Below are positions 1 through 8,898 of a stretch of DNA of 64,000 nucleotides, piece by piece (the first letter of the stretch is position 1; each line of letters begins with the position of its first letter). The translations under genes were made by a program, and so were the position numbers. The DNA is from Paradesertivirga superstes (GTDB lineage Bacteria > Bacteroidota > Bacteroidia > Sphingobacteriales > Sphingobacteriaceae): NCBI RefSeq assembly GCF_037622515.1, contig NZ_JBBJCN010000002.1:682001-746000 (forward strand). Direction: 5' to 3'. The notes under the pieces are model-generated. The model ran no database searches. It had not been told where the DNA came from and saw only the letters and a program-made list of their open reading frames with translations.

Positions 1-412
1 CTTCAATACTTTTGATTATCTTCTTTTCAATCGGAAGATGCTCAAATAAACCTTCCAAATTAGGATATCTGCCCTCCCGCTCATTAAAATAGTTAATTAC
101 CGAAAAAACCGTTTGTAATGACAGTAGAACCTGATGCAGCTCTGCTTCGTTAAGGAAGCTGCCTTCGACGCGGATTTTTTCTGCCAAAGATTTAATATCA
201 AATAAATGGCGAATATGCAGGGGTGCATCATTCTCCAGAATATCTTTAAACTCTTTGGTTTGTCTTAAAAATTTATTGATCTGATCAAAGCTGGTCATCA
301 TTTGAATACGGTCGACCATTTGTCTTCCCATATCACTAAGGCATTGCGCTTTTATCAGCGACTTTATCTCTGAAAATCCAAGTTTATCTGATGCGTTGTG
401 CGGGTAAATCAT
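1..412 (-). CDS. mutS2: Endonuclease MutS2, N-terminal part (cut by window edge)
   Basis: The reverse strand is open from an ATG at 412 to the left edge, giving 137 residues. The start MIYPHNASDKLGFSEIK and the following pattern (G-x-x-M, then a long helical region with LRQTKEF and LNEAELHQ) match the N-terminal domain of MutS2, the MutS paralogue with ATPase and Smr nuclease domains. MutS2 acts on branched DNA and on collided ribosomes. The ATPase and Smr parts lie outside the window. The ATG sits 29 bases inside the 3' end of the upstream DUF4296 gene, so the two are probably co-transcribed. Confidence 0.85.
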   Translation of the reverse strand, partial: MIYPHNASDKLGFSEIKSLIKAQCLSDMGRQMVDRIQMMTSFDQINKFLRQTKEFKDILENDAPLHIRHLFDIKSLAEKIRVEGSFLNEAELHQVLLSLQTVFSVINYFNEREGRYPNLEGLFEHLPIEKKIIKSIE

Positions 413-1025
413 TCTTTCTCTGTTCCTTCTTCAATAACAAGTCTTTTCTTAAAGAATCTTTTCTTAAGGAATCGGTTTTAATAGTATCAACTTTCTTGTT
501 AACGTTCTTTTTTGCTTCAGGATATATCCTCCATGCTTTAAAATACAAATCAGCAGGAGAGTAATAATTGGGTAATCCAAAATCATATTCCCCCTTAAGC
601 ATTTTTAAACGATCGCTTTCTATCTGTGCTTTTCTCAATTCAGCATACTCCAGAAGCTTAATTTTTCGTAACTCTTCTTTTTGAACCCGTTCTGCTCGGG
701 CTTGCTCACCCTTCTCGAGCTTTAATAAATTCACTTCAACCTGTTTATACATTAATTCCAGTTCTTCAGGCCTTTCTGTATAGTACGATAAGCTTTTTCT
801 AACAGTTACTGAATCAGTACTGTACCTTTTATAGATCGCTTTATAAACAGTCGCTACCTTCTGACTGGCAGAATCACCATAATATGTCGAAGTTATTCCA
901 TCCGCCAGATGCAAATCGGTTAATATAGAGACCATTTCCCCTTTAGGAATAACGCCCTCGGCAGTATCATCACCACATGAGGAAAAAAAAACGAATAGAA
1001 AAAACAGTATTAGTAAGCTCCTCAT
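384..1025 (-). CDS. DUF4296-domain lipoprotein
   Basis: A 213-residue protein. Residues 1-17 form a lipoprotein signal ending in FFSSC, with Cys17 as the lipidation site. The DUF4296 region follows (GEMVSILTDLHLADG at about 28-43, then a helical stretch with a YTERPEELE motif). This domain is typical of Bacteroidota and has no known biochemical role. The last 60 residues are rich in Lys and Arg. The 3' end overlaps the start of mutS2 by 29 bases. Membrane attachment is inferred from the lipobox. Confidence 0.85.
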   Translation of the reverse strand: MRSLLILFFLFVFFSSCGDDTAEGVIPKGEMVSILTDLHLADGITSTYYGDSASQKVATVYKAIYKRYSTDSVTVRKSLSYYTERPEELELMYKQVEVNLLKLEKGEQARAERVQKEELRKIKLLEYAELRKAQIESDRLKMLKGEYDFGLPNYYSPADLYFKAWRIYPEAKKNVNKKVDTIKTDSLRKDSLRKDLLLKKEQRKNDLPAQRIR

Positions 1026-1065
1026 TTGTTAATTTAGCAGGAAATTTCGCTAAAAATACACATAA

Positions 1066-1755
1066 ATGAGCATTGCAGCCAACCTCACAGAATTAAAGAA
1101 GGAATTAGATTCGTATAATGCGAAACTTATTGCGGTTTCTAAAACTAAGTCTAATGAAGAGATTATGGAGGCTTACGATGCCGGTCAACGGGTCTTCGGA
1201 GAAAATCAGGTACAAGAATTGACGGATAAATACGAACAGCTTCCAAAAGATATTGAATGGCATTTAATTGGTCACTTACAGACTAATAAAGTAAAATACA
1301 TTGCCCCTTTTGTGTCCCTGATTCATTCAGTAGACAGTCTTAAACTTTTAATCGAAATCAATAAACAAGCTCTAAAAAATAACAGAATTATTGATTGCCT
1401 TCTACAGGTTTATATTGCTGATGAGGATACGAAATTTGGTTTGGGCTACGATGAAACAATTGAATTGCTGCGTTCTGAAGAATTTGCACAGTTAAAAAAC
1501 ATACGAATAGTTGGATTAATGGGTATTGCTACTAATACCAAACTCGAAAAGCAGATCAACGATGAATTTAACGAGTTAAATGTGTTTTTTGAAGGCATAA
1601 AGCAAAGTTTTTTCAGAAAAGAGCCCTCATTTAAAGAAATTTCAATGGGGATGTCAGGCGATTACAAAATAGCGCTTGAGAATGGCAGTACAATGATCCG
1701 TGTAGGCAGCACAATTTTTGGCAGCAGAATAATTCCGCATTGGAAGAATAATTAA
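1066..1755 (+). CDS. yggS: YggS/PROSC family pyridoxal-phosphate homeostasis protein
   Basis: A 229-residue single-domain protein of the usual YggS length. The PLP-binding lysine is Lys26 in AVSKTKS. Other family hallmarks are GENQVQEL, WHLIGHLQTNK and the C-terminal phosphate-binding segment MGMSGDYKIAL with RVGSTIFG. The family is an alanine-racemase-like TIM barrel without an oligomerisation domain. It binds PLP and buffers the free cofactor and amino-acid pools rather than catalysing a defined reaction. It is divergent from the DUF4296 gene (40-base gap) and is followed by a short A-rich spacer and the GNAT gene. Confidence 0.95.
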   Translation: MSIAANLTELKKELDSYNAKLIAVSKTKSNEEIMEAYDAGQRVFGENQVQELTDKYEQLPKDIEWHLIGHLQTNKVKYIAPFVSLIHSVDSLKLLIEINKQALKNNRIIDCLLQVYIADEDTKFGLGYDETIELLRSEEFAQLKNIRIVGLMGIATNTKLEKQINDEFNELNVFFEGIKQSFFRKEPSFKEISMGMSGDYKIALENGSTMIRVGSTIFGSRIIPHWKNN

Positions 1756-1801
1756 AAATTAAAAATTAAAAAAGAAGAAAAATTAAAAACACTTGGTTGT
1801 A

Positions 1802-2287
1802 ATGCCCATTAACATTCGCGAGGCCCGAAAAGAAGATTGCAGCCGTTTACTTGAACTGGTTCAGGAATTGGCAGATTATGAAAGAGCGCCTGATGAGGTG
1901 ACTGTTACTCTGCAGGAATTTGAAGAAGCGGGATTTGGAACAAAACCTGTGTGGAAAGCCTTTGTCGCTGAAGTGGAAGGAAAAATAGAGGGCTTTGCTT
2001 TGTATTATATCCGCTTTTCTACATGGAAAGGCTCAAGATTATTTTTGGAGGATTTCTATGTAACCGGGCATATGCGGGGAAAGGGAATCGGAAAGATGCT
2101 CTTTGAAATCATTATCGGCGAAGCTAAACAAAAAGGCTTCAACGGAATAAGCTGGCAGGTTCTCGACTGGAATGAACCGGCAATCAATTTCTACAATAAA
2201 TACCAGGCGGGCTACGAAGCCGGTTGGTTAAATGCCTCTTTGTCAAAAGAACAATTAGAAGTATTGCTGGTTGCTTATAACCAGTAA
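1802..2287 (+). CDS. GNAT acetyltransferase, SSAT/thialysine-acetyltransferase-like
   Basis: 161 residues from the ATG at 1802. A TTG at 1793 is also in frame but less likely. The acetyl-CoA pyrophosphate loop is RGKGIG within FYVTGHMRGKGIGKML. The segment WQVLDWNEPAINFY is characteristic of the spermidine/spermine- and thialysine-acetyltransferase branch, which acetylates primary amines. The true substrate cannot be read from the sequence. It is followed after 22 bases by aspartate kinase on the same strand and may be co-transcribed with it. Confidence 0.85.
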   Translation: MPINIREARKEDCSRLLELVQELADYERAPDEVTVTLQEFEEAGFGTKPVWKAFVAEVEGKIEGFALYYIRFSTWKGSRLFLEDFYVTGHMRGKGIGKMLFEIIIGEAKQKGFNGISWQVLDWNEPAINFYNKYQAGYEAGWLNASLSKEQLEVLLVAYNQ

Positions 2288-2309
2288 TAGAATCATACTT
2301 ATTCAATAA

Positions 2310-3575
2310 ATGATACACGTATTTAAATTTGGTGGAGCCTCTGTGAAAGATGCGGATGGCATTAAAAACCTGGCTCATATAATCGAAATTAACAGGGATA
2401 AACAATTGTTAATCGTTGTTTCTGCTATGGGCAAAACTACAAATGCTCTTGAAAACCTGACCAACGCTTACGTAGAACAAAAACCTGAGATTCAGGAGCT
2501 GTTCAGCAGTATTAAAGTATATCATGAAGATATCCTGTTTCAATTGTTTGAAGACAAAAACCATCCGGTTTATGATGAGATTGCTAATACATTCGTGGAA
2601 ATTGACTGGATACTTGAGGATGAACCGCATGATGAGTATGATTTCATATACGACCAGTTAGTTTCTATAGGCGAGCTTATTTCGACCAAAGTTGTAAATG
2701 CTTACCTTAATCTTTCAGGAATAAAAAGCAAATGGATGGATGCAAGAAGCTTTATTCATACCGATAATACTTACCGGGAAGGAAAAGTAGACTGGGCCAA
2801 AACATGCAGGTCTATTGAAGAGCATGTACCTCAACTTCTTGTAGAAAATATTGCTGTTACCCAGGGATTTATTGGAGGCACCTCCGAAAATTTCACCACC
2901 ACACTTGGCAGAGAAGGCTCTGATTATACCGCAGCTATATTTGCGGCTTGCCTGAATGCAAAAGCAGTAACCATTTGGAAAGATGTTCCTGGAGTTTTAA
3001 ACGCGGATCCTAAGTTATTTACCGATACAGTTAAATATGACGAACTCTCCTATCGTGATGCATTGGAAATGACCTTTTATGGGGCAACCGTAATCCATCC
3101 CAAGACAATAAAACCTTTACAGAACGCCAAAATTCCATTAATGGTGAAACCTTTTCTATCGCCCTTAGAAAATGGGACATGCATTCAGGAAAGGCATATA
3201 CCTATTACTCAGCCCGCAATTATTGTAAAAAACAACCAGGTACTTTTAACAATATCAACACCCGATTTATCATTTATCACAGAAGATCATTTATGCGACC
3301 TTTACGGGATATTTGCCGCTCAACATGTAAAAATTAATATGATGCAGCTTTCTGCGATAAGTTATTCGGTATGCTTTGATTTCGATGACAGAAGATTTCC
3401 AAAGTTGATTTCAGAACTTGAGAGAAGGTTTAAGATTAAATATAACACCGGCCTGCAACTGTTAACAATCCGGCATTTTAATAAAGATATTATAACCAGC
3501 CTTACGGATTCCAAAACTGTATTATTAGAACAGATCAGCAGACACACTGCACAAATGGTGGTAAAGAATGCGTAA
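2310..3575 (+). CDS. lysC: Aspartate kinase
   Basis: A 421-residue monofunctional enzyme phosphorylating L-aspartate, the first step to lysine, threonine and methionine. The amino-acid-kinase domain starts with KFGGASV at residues 6-12. It contains TLGREGSDYTAAI (substrate and ATP binding) and KDVPGVLNADP. The C-terminal ~120 residues hold the ACT-type regulatory region, which normally binds an amino-acid effector. The effector here is unknown. There is no homoserine dehydrogenase fusion. Confidence 0.93.
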   Translation: MIHVFKFGGASVKDADGIKNLAHIIEINRDKQLLIVVSAMGKTTNALENLTNAYVEQKPEIQELFSSIKVYHEDILFQLFEDKNHPVYDEIANTFVEIDWILEDEPHDEYDFIYDQLVSIGELISTKVVNAYLNLSGIKSKWMDARSFIHTDNTYREGKVDWAKTCRSIEEHVPQLLVENIAVTQGFIGGTSENFTTTLGREGSDYTAAIFAACLNAKAVTIWKDVPGVLNADPKLFTDTVKYDELSYRDALEMTFYGATVIHPKTIKPLQNAKIPLMVKPFLSPLENGTCIQERHIPITQPAIIVKNNQVLLTISTPDLSFITEDHLCDLYGIFAAQHVKINMMQLSAISYSVCFDFDDRRFPKLISELERRFKIKYNTGLQLLTIRHFNKDIITSLTDSKTVLLEQISRHTAQMVVKNA

Positions 3576-3642
3576 GTAAAACAATAAGCAAATTGATACG
3601 ACACCAGGATGTCTCTGCCAGTTTCTTTAACATAACATAAGC

Positions 3643-4824
3643 TTGAACAAGAACATTTTCAATCCCAGGGTACAGCAATTTCTGACAGACAATCTTAAAG
3701 CAGATCTGCATAGAATTGCACTGAATAAAAGTCCCTTTGAAAATATCACTTCACGTGAACTTGCGGAGCAGCTGGACAGCAAAAAACGGGCGGAAAAAAA
3801 GATACCTCTTTGGTATAATACTCCAGGCATTATATTCCCTGCAAAGCTTTCTGTTGAACAAAGCTCGTCTCAACTAACGGCAGAGTATAAGAATCGCTTG
3901 ATAAAAGGCGACAAAATCATTGATCTGACCGGTGGTTTTGGCGTTGATACCTTCTTTTTTTCAAAAAATGCTAAAGAGGTAGTGCATTGCGAAAAAAGCA
4001 CGGAACTCTCTTTACTGGCTGAACACAATTTATCTGTGCTGGGAGCAAATAATGTGAGATTTATTAATGCCGACAGCATAGTTTATTTGAAAGAAAGTTC
4101 GGAAACCTTTGACACCGTTTACGTTGATCCATCCCGCCGGATTGAGTCAAAAAAGGTATTTTTATTAAGCGAAACCGAACCTGATGTAATTTCAAATCTT
4201 TCTTTATTTCTCTCAAAAGCCACGAGAGTAATTATAAAAACCTCACCCCTTTTTGATATACAATCGGGATTAAATGAACTCTCGCAAGTTAGCCAGGTGC
4301 ATGTAGTAAGTGTAAAAAACGATTGCAAAGAACTTCTGTGGGTAATCGACAAAGATTTTACCGGTGAAGCAGAAATTATCAGCACTGCAATCGGGCCGGT
4401 TGGTCAGAAATCTTTTCAATTTAAATTCTCCGATGAAAAGAATCTGAAGTTAGAGTCATATACCCCAGCTCTGAAATACCTGTATGAACCTGATGTGTCT
4501 TTGCTTAAAGCTGGTTGTTTTAAAAGCATTTCGGAAGCTTTTAATGTTGTAAAACTGCATCAACACTCGCATTTGTATACCTCAAATACTTTAGTTGACG
4601 ATTTTCCCGGAAAAACTTTTCTGGTAAAAAATGTAATAGGCTACAAACAGTTCATTAAAGAAAATCAACTTAAAAAAGCGAATGTGATTAGTAGAAATTT
4701 TCCTCATTCGCCTGATGAGCTAAAGAAAAAGCACAAAATAAGTGATGGCGGTACCGAATATTTGATTTTCACTACCACATTTCCTGATAAGCTGCTGGTT
4801 ATTCACGCCCAATCAATGCAATAA
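3643..4824 (+). CDS. Class I SAM-dependent methyltransferase with THUMP-like domain
   Basis: 393 residues with a TTG start. An in-frame stop at 3628 leaves no upstream ATG, so TTG at 3643 is the only reasonable start. SAM motif I is DLTGGFGVDTFFFSK (about 91-105), and the motif IV equivalent is VDPSRR. The C-terminal quarter (HQHSHLYTSN onwards) matches the THUMP-like domain found in this Bacteroidota family. The substrate is probably RNA, judging from the THUMP-like fold, but is not established. The gene is monocistronic. Confidence 0.85.
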   Translation: MNKNIFNPRVQQFLTDNLKADLHRIALNKSPFENITSRELAEQLDSKKRAEKKIPLWYNTPGIIFPAKLSVEQSSSQLTAEYKNRLIKGDKIIDLTGGFGVDTFFFSKNAKEVVHCEKSTELSLLAEHNLSVLGANNVRFINADSIVYLKESSETFDTVYVDPSRRIESKKVFLLSETEPDVISNLSLFLSKATRVIIKTSPLFDIQSGLNELSQVSQVHVVSVKNDCKELLWVIDKDFTGEAEIISTAIGPVGQKSFQFKFSDEKNLKLESYTPALKYLYEPDVSLLKAGCFKSISEAFNVVKLHQHSHLYTSNTLVDDFPGKTFLVKNVIGYKQFIKENQLKKANVISRNFPHSPDELKKKHKISDGGTEYLIFTTTFPDKLLVIHAQSMQ

Positions 4825-4918
4825 ACTGAACTTACAATCAGGTAAAAATATTACAAAGGCCTCATAATTAATACCTCCAGCCTGCTGTTGTCCAATAATT
4901 CAAAATGAATAAAAAATA

Positions 4919-4951
4919 TTTTTTGAAGGCATGCCTGAATTACTATATTTG
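4919..4951 (+). promoter_or_regulatory. Bacteroidota-type promoter of tRNA-Ser
   Basis: TTTTTTG at 4919-4925 and TATATTTG at 4944-4951 are separated by 18 bases. They match the Bacteroidota sigma-A pattern TTTG/TAnnTTTG. The tRNA begins 40 bases downstream. The tRNA-Pro promoter has the same style (TACCTTTG at 5115-5122), and all the intact tRNA leaders here continue TTTGCA. Confidence 0.65.
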
Positions 4952-4991
4952 CAATCCCTGAAAAGGGGATTAGTTCTATATTTTTTCTAAA

Positions 4992-5078
4992 GGAGAGATG
5001 CCTGAGAGGCCGAAAGGAACAGTTTGCTAAACTGTCGTACTGGCAACGGTACCGAGGGTTCGAATCCCTCTCTCTCCG
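4992..5078 (+). tRNA. tRNA-Ser (anticodon GCT)
   Basis: An 87-nt class II tRNA. The acceptor arms GGAGAGA and TCTCTCC pair perfectly, with discriminator G at 5078. The anticodon loop TTGCTAA gives GCT, and there is a long variable arm followed by a TTCGAAT T-loop. CCA is not encoded. It decodes AGC/AGU. Confidence 0.95.
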
Positions 5079-5145
5079 CAAAAAAATAAAACTTTAAAAG
5101 GCCGTTTAAATTGTTACCTTTGCAGCCTTTACAAGAGATACCGCT

Positions 5146-5219
5146 CGGGGTGTAGCGTAGCCCGGTATCGCGCCTGGTTTGGGACCAGGAGGTCGTAGGT
5201 TCGAATCCTGCCACCCCGA
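5146..5219 (+). tRNA. tRNA-Pro (anticodon TGG), copy 1
   Basis: 74 nt. The acceptor CGGGGTG pairs with CACCCCG, with discriminator A. The anticodon stem CCTGG/CCAGG encloses loop TTTGGGA, giving anticodon TGG. A TACCTTTG promoter element lies at 5115-5122. It is identical to copy 2 downstream. Confidence 0.95.
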
Positions 5220-5270
5220 CTAATCAGAGCAAATCTGATTTATTTTGAAATACTAATAAAAGATACCGCT

Positions 5271-5344
5271 CGGGGTGTAGCGTAGCCCGGTATCGCGCCT
5301 GGTTTGGGACCAGGAGGTCGTAGGTTCGAATCCTGCCACCCCGA
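5271..5344 (+). tRNA. tRNA-Pro (anticodon TGG), copy 2
   Basis: It is identical over all 74 nt to the copy starting at 5146. The 10 bases in front of both (AGATACCGCT) and one base after are also the same. The unit was therefore duplicated in tandem with a 125-base period. It is followed by an intrinsic terminator at 5369. Confidence 0.95.
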
Positions 5345-5368
5345 CAAAAACCAGTTCATCTGGATGCA

Positions 5369-5404
5369 AAAGGCTCTAAATATCATTATTTAGGGCCTTT
5401 TCTG
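5369..5404 (+). terminator. Intrinsic terminator after the tRNA cluster
   Basis: AAAGGCTCTAAATA (5369-5382) pairs with TATTTAGGGCCTTT (5387-5400) around a TCAT loop with one mismatch and is followed by T-rich sequence. A degraded relative of this hairpin occurs at 9162-9196. Confidence 0.75.
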
Positions 5405-5536
5405 CTTTTAAATAATTCTTCTCAGTACATACTATTCCTCCCGTCATGCGAACAATAAGGTGAACAGATTTAATATCTACATTTGTTTTTCTATTTGAAA
5501 GAATAAGATAAGCCCAGATAGATTCAAATGAACTAC

Positions 5537-6358
5537 TTAAGTTCTTCCGGTGGACTGTTTTATAGACGGAGGATTTCCGTACATCTTTTTATACGCATAG
5601 GAAAAATGTGATAGGTTTTCAAATCCGAGTTCCAGATATATACGAGAGGATTTTTCTCCTTTTTCAATAAGATAATGAGCTTCCTGTAAACGTTTTTGTT
5701 GCAGCCAACGTGCCGGGCTACAGCCAAAGGTTCTCCCGAAATCCCGTTTAAAAGTTGCCAGGCTCCTGCCTGTGAGGTAAGCCAGCCTTTCAAGTCTGAC
5801 ATTGAATCGGTAGTTCTTGTTCATGAAGGCTGCTAAGTCAATTTTGTGAGGCTCTGTGAAATCAAATAGTATATTCTTAAGCCCCGGGTTAGCCTGTAGC
5901 AGTAGTAATAAACCTTCTTTTACTTTCAATTCGATCAATTGCCGGCTCTTCAGGCTTCCGCTTTGCTGATAGCTGAGCAATGATTGAATGTATTGCTTTA
6001 ACGCAATGTCCGTCTCCAGGTCGATTACAGGTAATCCATAATCCTTGTCTGAGGCCGAAAATCCATATTCCTGACTAAAATTTTTGAGTGTTCCTTGATT
6101 GAGATAAATTGACAAAGATTTAAAGTCGCCATCTACAGGTGGATATTTGACGAATTTAATGAGTTGATTTCGCCTGATTAAACGGAATGATCCGGGATGG
6201 GGCGCGTACTCCTGGCTTCCGTCGTTAAGTATTAGCGAACCGGCTATCTGATATATTAAGGTATGTTCCGGAACAAAGTGCTCGCCATCCCTACTTGCCT
6301 GATGATAGCAGGAATATACAATGGTTGAAGACGCTGACTCGTTTTTACGTATATCCAT
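5537..6358 (-). CDS. AraC-family transcriptional regulator
   Basis: 273 residues. The N-terminal ~150 residues form a cupin-like sensing domain (LIYQIAGSLILNDG, then FRLIRRNQLIKFVK). The C-terminal ~100 residues carry the two helix-turn-helix units of AraC proteins (LAYLTGRSLATFKRDFGRTF and ELGFENLSHFSYAYKKMYG). It lies 46 bases downstream of the SDR gene on the same strand. Paired direct repeats 23 bp apart occur upstream of the SDR and the aldehyde dehydrogenase genes. AraC proteins typically bind such paired sites, so this regulator is the likely reader. The inducer is unknown. Confidence 0.9.
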   Translation of the reverse strand: MDIRKNESASSTIVYSCYHQASRDGEHFVPEHTLIYQIAGSLILNDGSQEYAPHPGSFRLIRRNQLIKFVKYPPVDGDFKSLSIYLNQGTLKNFSQEYGFSASDKDYGLPVIDLETDIALKQYIQSLLSYQQSGSLKSRQLIELKVKEGLLLLLQANPGLKNILFDFTEPHKIDLAAFMNKNYRFNVRLERLAYLTGRSLATFKRDFGRTFGCSPARWLQQKRLQEAHYLIEKGEKSSRIYLELGFENLSHFSYAYKKMYGNPPSIKQSTGRT

Positions 6359-6404
6359 TTCCTAAATTTATCGATCCTTTTAATATTTAAAGAATGTGGA
6401 TACT

Positions 6405-7205
6405 TTAATGTATGGAACGAACAGTTCCACCGTCAACTCTTAATAGTGCGCCACTTACATAATCAGAATGAGGTCCTACGAGGTACAGAACGGCGTTAGC
6501 AATTTCTTCAGGCCTGCCAAATCTATTGCAGTTATTCGGAACCAGTTCTTTAACCGCGGCCCGTTCAATTTCTTCAAAAGAATTGCCCCAGTTGTGCTTA
6601 ACAGATTCATTGATAAGCCATTTTTTTACCCCCGGATTTATTATCGCACCTGGAGAAACAACGTTTGACGTAATTCCTGTTCCAGTCAGTTCTCTTGCTA
6701 AGGAGACAGATAAGTTATGTCTTGCAGCAAGGCTTGCACTATAATGTGGCTGAATTGCCAGAGGCTGAATACCGAGGCCTCCACCAATATTAATGATTCG
6801 TCCCCAGTTTTTCTTTTTCATTTCAGGCAATAATTGTTGTACCATCCTTATATAAGAAACAACATTCAGATTATAAGTGTTCAACCAGTCTTCAGCGCTC
6901 GTATCCAGCCATCCTGTATGTGCGTAAGCTCCGGCATTATTTATAAGAATATCTATAGTACCATTGCTTAATGCGGCGGCTGCTACAGCTTTAGCTCCTT
7001 CATCAAAAGAAAGATCACCCAACGCTATTTCTGCCTTTCCTCCTGCCGCACGGATAGCTTCGGCAACTTTATTTGCCCGTTCTTCATGCCGACCATGAAT
7101 AACAATTTCAGCACCTTCCTTTGCCAAAGCTTTTGCAATTGCTTCTCCTAAGCCGGCACTGGAACCAGTTACCAATGCTCGTTTACCTTTTAATTCTAAG
7201 TCCAT
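6405..7205 (-). CDS. SDR-family oxidoreductase-like protein with altered active site
   Basis: 266 residues. The Rossmann nucleotide-binding motif TGSSAGLG is at 13-20, and NNAG is at 89-92. The usual YxxxK catalytic motif reads Y155-S-A-S-L159, so the lysine is replaced by leucine. The upstream catalytic serine position falls in a Gly-rich NIGGG segment. The fold is clear, but classical SDR chemistry is doubtful. A subgroup of annotated SDRs with a similar YxxxL-AARHN segment exists, so this is a family trait and not a sequencing error. The gene carries paired repeats 112-150 bp upstream. Confidence 0.82.
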   Translation of the reverse strand: MDLELKGKRALVTGSSAGLGEAIAKALAKEGAEIVIHGRHEERANKVAEAIRAAGGKAEIALGDLSFDEGAKAVAAAALSNGTIDILINNAGAYAHTGWLDTSAEDWLNTYNLNVVSYIRMVQQLLPEMKKKNWGRIINIGGGLGIQPLAIQPHYSASLAARHNLSVSLARELTGTGITSNVVSPGAIINPGVKKWLINESVKHNWGNSFEEIERAAVKELVPNNCNRFGRPEEIANAVLYLVGPHSDYVSGALLRVDGGTVRSIH

Positions 7206-7316
7206 TTATTTTCTACTCTTTTTGATGAAATAATATTTTTGCTTTTCGGGCCTTCCTTTTTCTCTGTTTTCTATTGTGTTACTAATACAAATCTCGCAAG
7301 AAACGTAGTGTAGAGT

Positions 7317-7355
7317 TTTGTTGAGAAGCTCAGTGTTTATTTGTTGAGAGGCTCA
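7317..7355. promoter_or_regulatory. Paired direct repeat upstream of the SDR gene (putative AraC operator)
   Basis: TTTGTTGAGAAGCTCA (7317-7332) and TTTGTTGAGAGGCTCA (7340-7355) differ at one base and start 23 bp apart, about two helical turns. Each unit contains a short dyad (TGAG-n3-CTCA). The same two-copy layout recurs at 8899-8937 upstream of the aldehyde dehydrogenase gene. Confidence 0.7.
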
Positions 7356-7439
7356 AGGAATGGGAGAGAAATGGGTATATAGTTCTAACAATAAAAAGCG
7401 CCCGGAGAATAGTCCCTGAAGTTCTTCCAATAATGTCTC

Positions 7440-8855
7440 TTAAGAAATAATCGTCTTTACTTCCAAAAACTCTTCCATTCCCAGGCTGCCGTTCTCTCGC
7501 CCTAGTCCGGAGTTTTTAAATCCACCGAACGGGGCAAGGGGATCATGTTTTAAGGTATTGATAAGTACCCTTCCAGCTTTTAATTGGGCAGCCATTCTTT
7601 GTGCCTCTTCGGTATCTGCAGCACTTATAAAAGCCATTAATCCATAGTCAGAATCATTTGCAATTTGTATAGCTTCTTGTTCATCATGATAGGGGATGAC
7701 AGTAAGCACAGGTCCAAAAATTTCTTCCCGGGCAATTCTCATGTTGTTGTTCGCATCCATAAAAATGGTAGGTTTTACATAAAAGCCTTGATCAAACGCT
7801 TCAGGTTTACCCAGGCCACCATACACCAGTCTTGCTCCATCCTCCAAGCCCGCCGAGATATACTGTTGAACGCGGTCGTATTGTTTCTGACTGGCTAAAG
7901 GACCTATTTTTACCTCTTCATCAAATGGGCTTCCTACCAAAAATTTTTCAGCTTCCGCGATTAGCCGTGTTTCTATTTCGCTTGCTTTCGATGCTGGTAT
8001 TAATAATCTTGATCCTGCAATACAAGCCTGACCATTGTTCATAAAGCTTGCCTGGAGAGCCATTGGAATAGCAGTATCCAGGTTGGCATCTTCCAGAATG
8101 ATGTTAGCAGATTTGCCCCCAAGTTCTAATGTTACCCGCTTCATGGTGTTTAGTGCCTCTTTTGCTAAAATTTTGCCAACCACGGTAGAACCAGTAAAGG
8201 AAACCTTGGTGACTTCCGTACTTTCCATAATTGCCTTGCTGATAACATCGCCTCTACCGTTTACCATATTCACAACACCCTCTGGTAAGCCTGCTGCATC
8301 AATACATTCCATGATGATTTGGGCTTGCCAGGCACCAAATTCACTTGGTTTTAATACGATTGCGCATCCAGCCGAAAGTGCAGCCGCAACTTTAACGGCA
8401 ATAGAACCTGCTACAGAATTCCAAGGGGTAAACAATGCTGCTACGCCTACCGGCTCCACTTTTACCGTAGATTCATTTACAGATTTTCCGAAAGAATAAT
8501 TTTCCATTACCCCTATTTGATTGAGGAAGGTATTTGCGGCGATTAGATTAGACCACTTTGCCCTTTCTTTCGTTGCACCATATTCCAGAATTGTTGCTTC
8601 AATCAAATCGTCAATTCTCTTGATGATCTCATCATGTATACCTTTTAAAAAGGCAGCCCTTTGGGTAATATTGCTTTTTTCATACCTTATCTGTGCGATA
8701 CTGGCAGCCTTTATTGCCAACCTTGTATCCTCTTCATTTGCATATCGTAGGCTTCCTATAGTTTTTCCATCAAGCGGACTAATAATTTCCACTGTTTCCG
8801 TTCCCTGAGGCATTGAGAAACCCCCGTTGATATATACACTTTGAATCTGTTTCAT
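7440..8855 (-). CDS. NAD(P)-dependent aldehyde dehydrogenase
   Basis: 471 residues from the ATG at 8855. A longer frame from 8915 would run through the regulatory repeats and adds a non-homologous leader. The substrate-anchoring Asn is in TPWN (about 146), the general base Glu244 is in LELGGKS, and the catalytic Cys278 is in NNGQACIAGSRL. A C-terminal PFGGFKNSGLGREN segment is typical of the superfamily. It oxidises an aldehyde to an acid in the cytoplasm, with unknown substrate. It shares operator-like repeats with the SDR gene and is probably co-regulated by the AraC protein. Confidence 0.92.
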   Translation of the reverse strand: MKQIQSVYINGGFSMPQGTETVEIISPLDGKTIGSLRYANEEDTRLAIKAASIAQIRYEKSNITQRAAFLKGIHDEIIKRIDDLIEATILEYGATKERAKWSNLIAANTFLNQIGVMENYSFGKSVNESTVKVEPVGVAALFTPWNSVAGSIAVKVAAALSAGCAIVLKPSEFGAWQAQIIMECIDAAGLPEGVVNMVNGRGDVISKAIMESTEVTKVSFTGSTVVGKILAKEALNTMKRVTLELGGKSANIILEDANLDTAIPMALQASFMNNGQACIAGSRLLIPASKASEIETRLIAEAEKFLVGSPFDEEVKIGPLASQKQYDRVQQYISAGLEDGARLVYGGLGKPEAFDQGFYVKPTIFMDANNNMRIAREEIFGPVLTVIPYHDEQEAIQIANDSDYGLMAFISAADTEEAQRMAAQLKAGRVLINTLKHDPLAPFGGFKNSGLGRENGSLGMEEFLEVKTIIS

Positions 8856-8898
8856 AATTTTTTTTATTACAAAGTAAAAGGGATTTGAAGCCCTAAGC

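Larger units (their letters stand above)
5136..5345 (+). repeat. Tandem 85-bp duplication carrying tRNA-Pro
   Basis: Bases 5136-5220 and 5261-5345 are identical. The 40 bases between the copies are AT-rich and unrelated to the flanks. This is a recent local duplication or a gene-conversion pair. Both copies are probably read from the promoter in front of copy 1. Confidence 0.9.

Noticed and set aside
4851..5214. Reverse-strand reading frames covering the tRNA genes
   Set aside because: The translations are typical tRNA read-through and the frames lie wholly on tRNA-Ser and tRNA-Pro.
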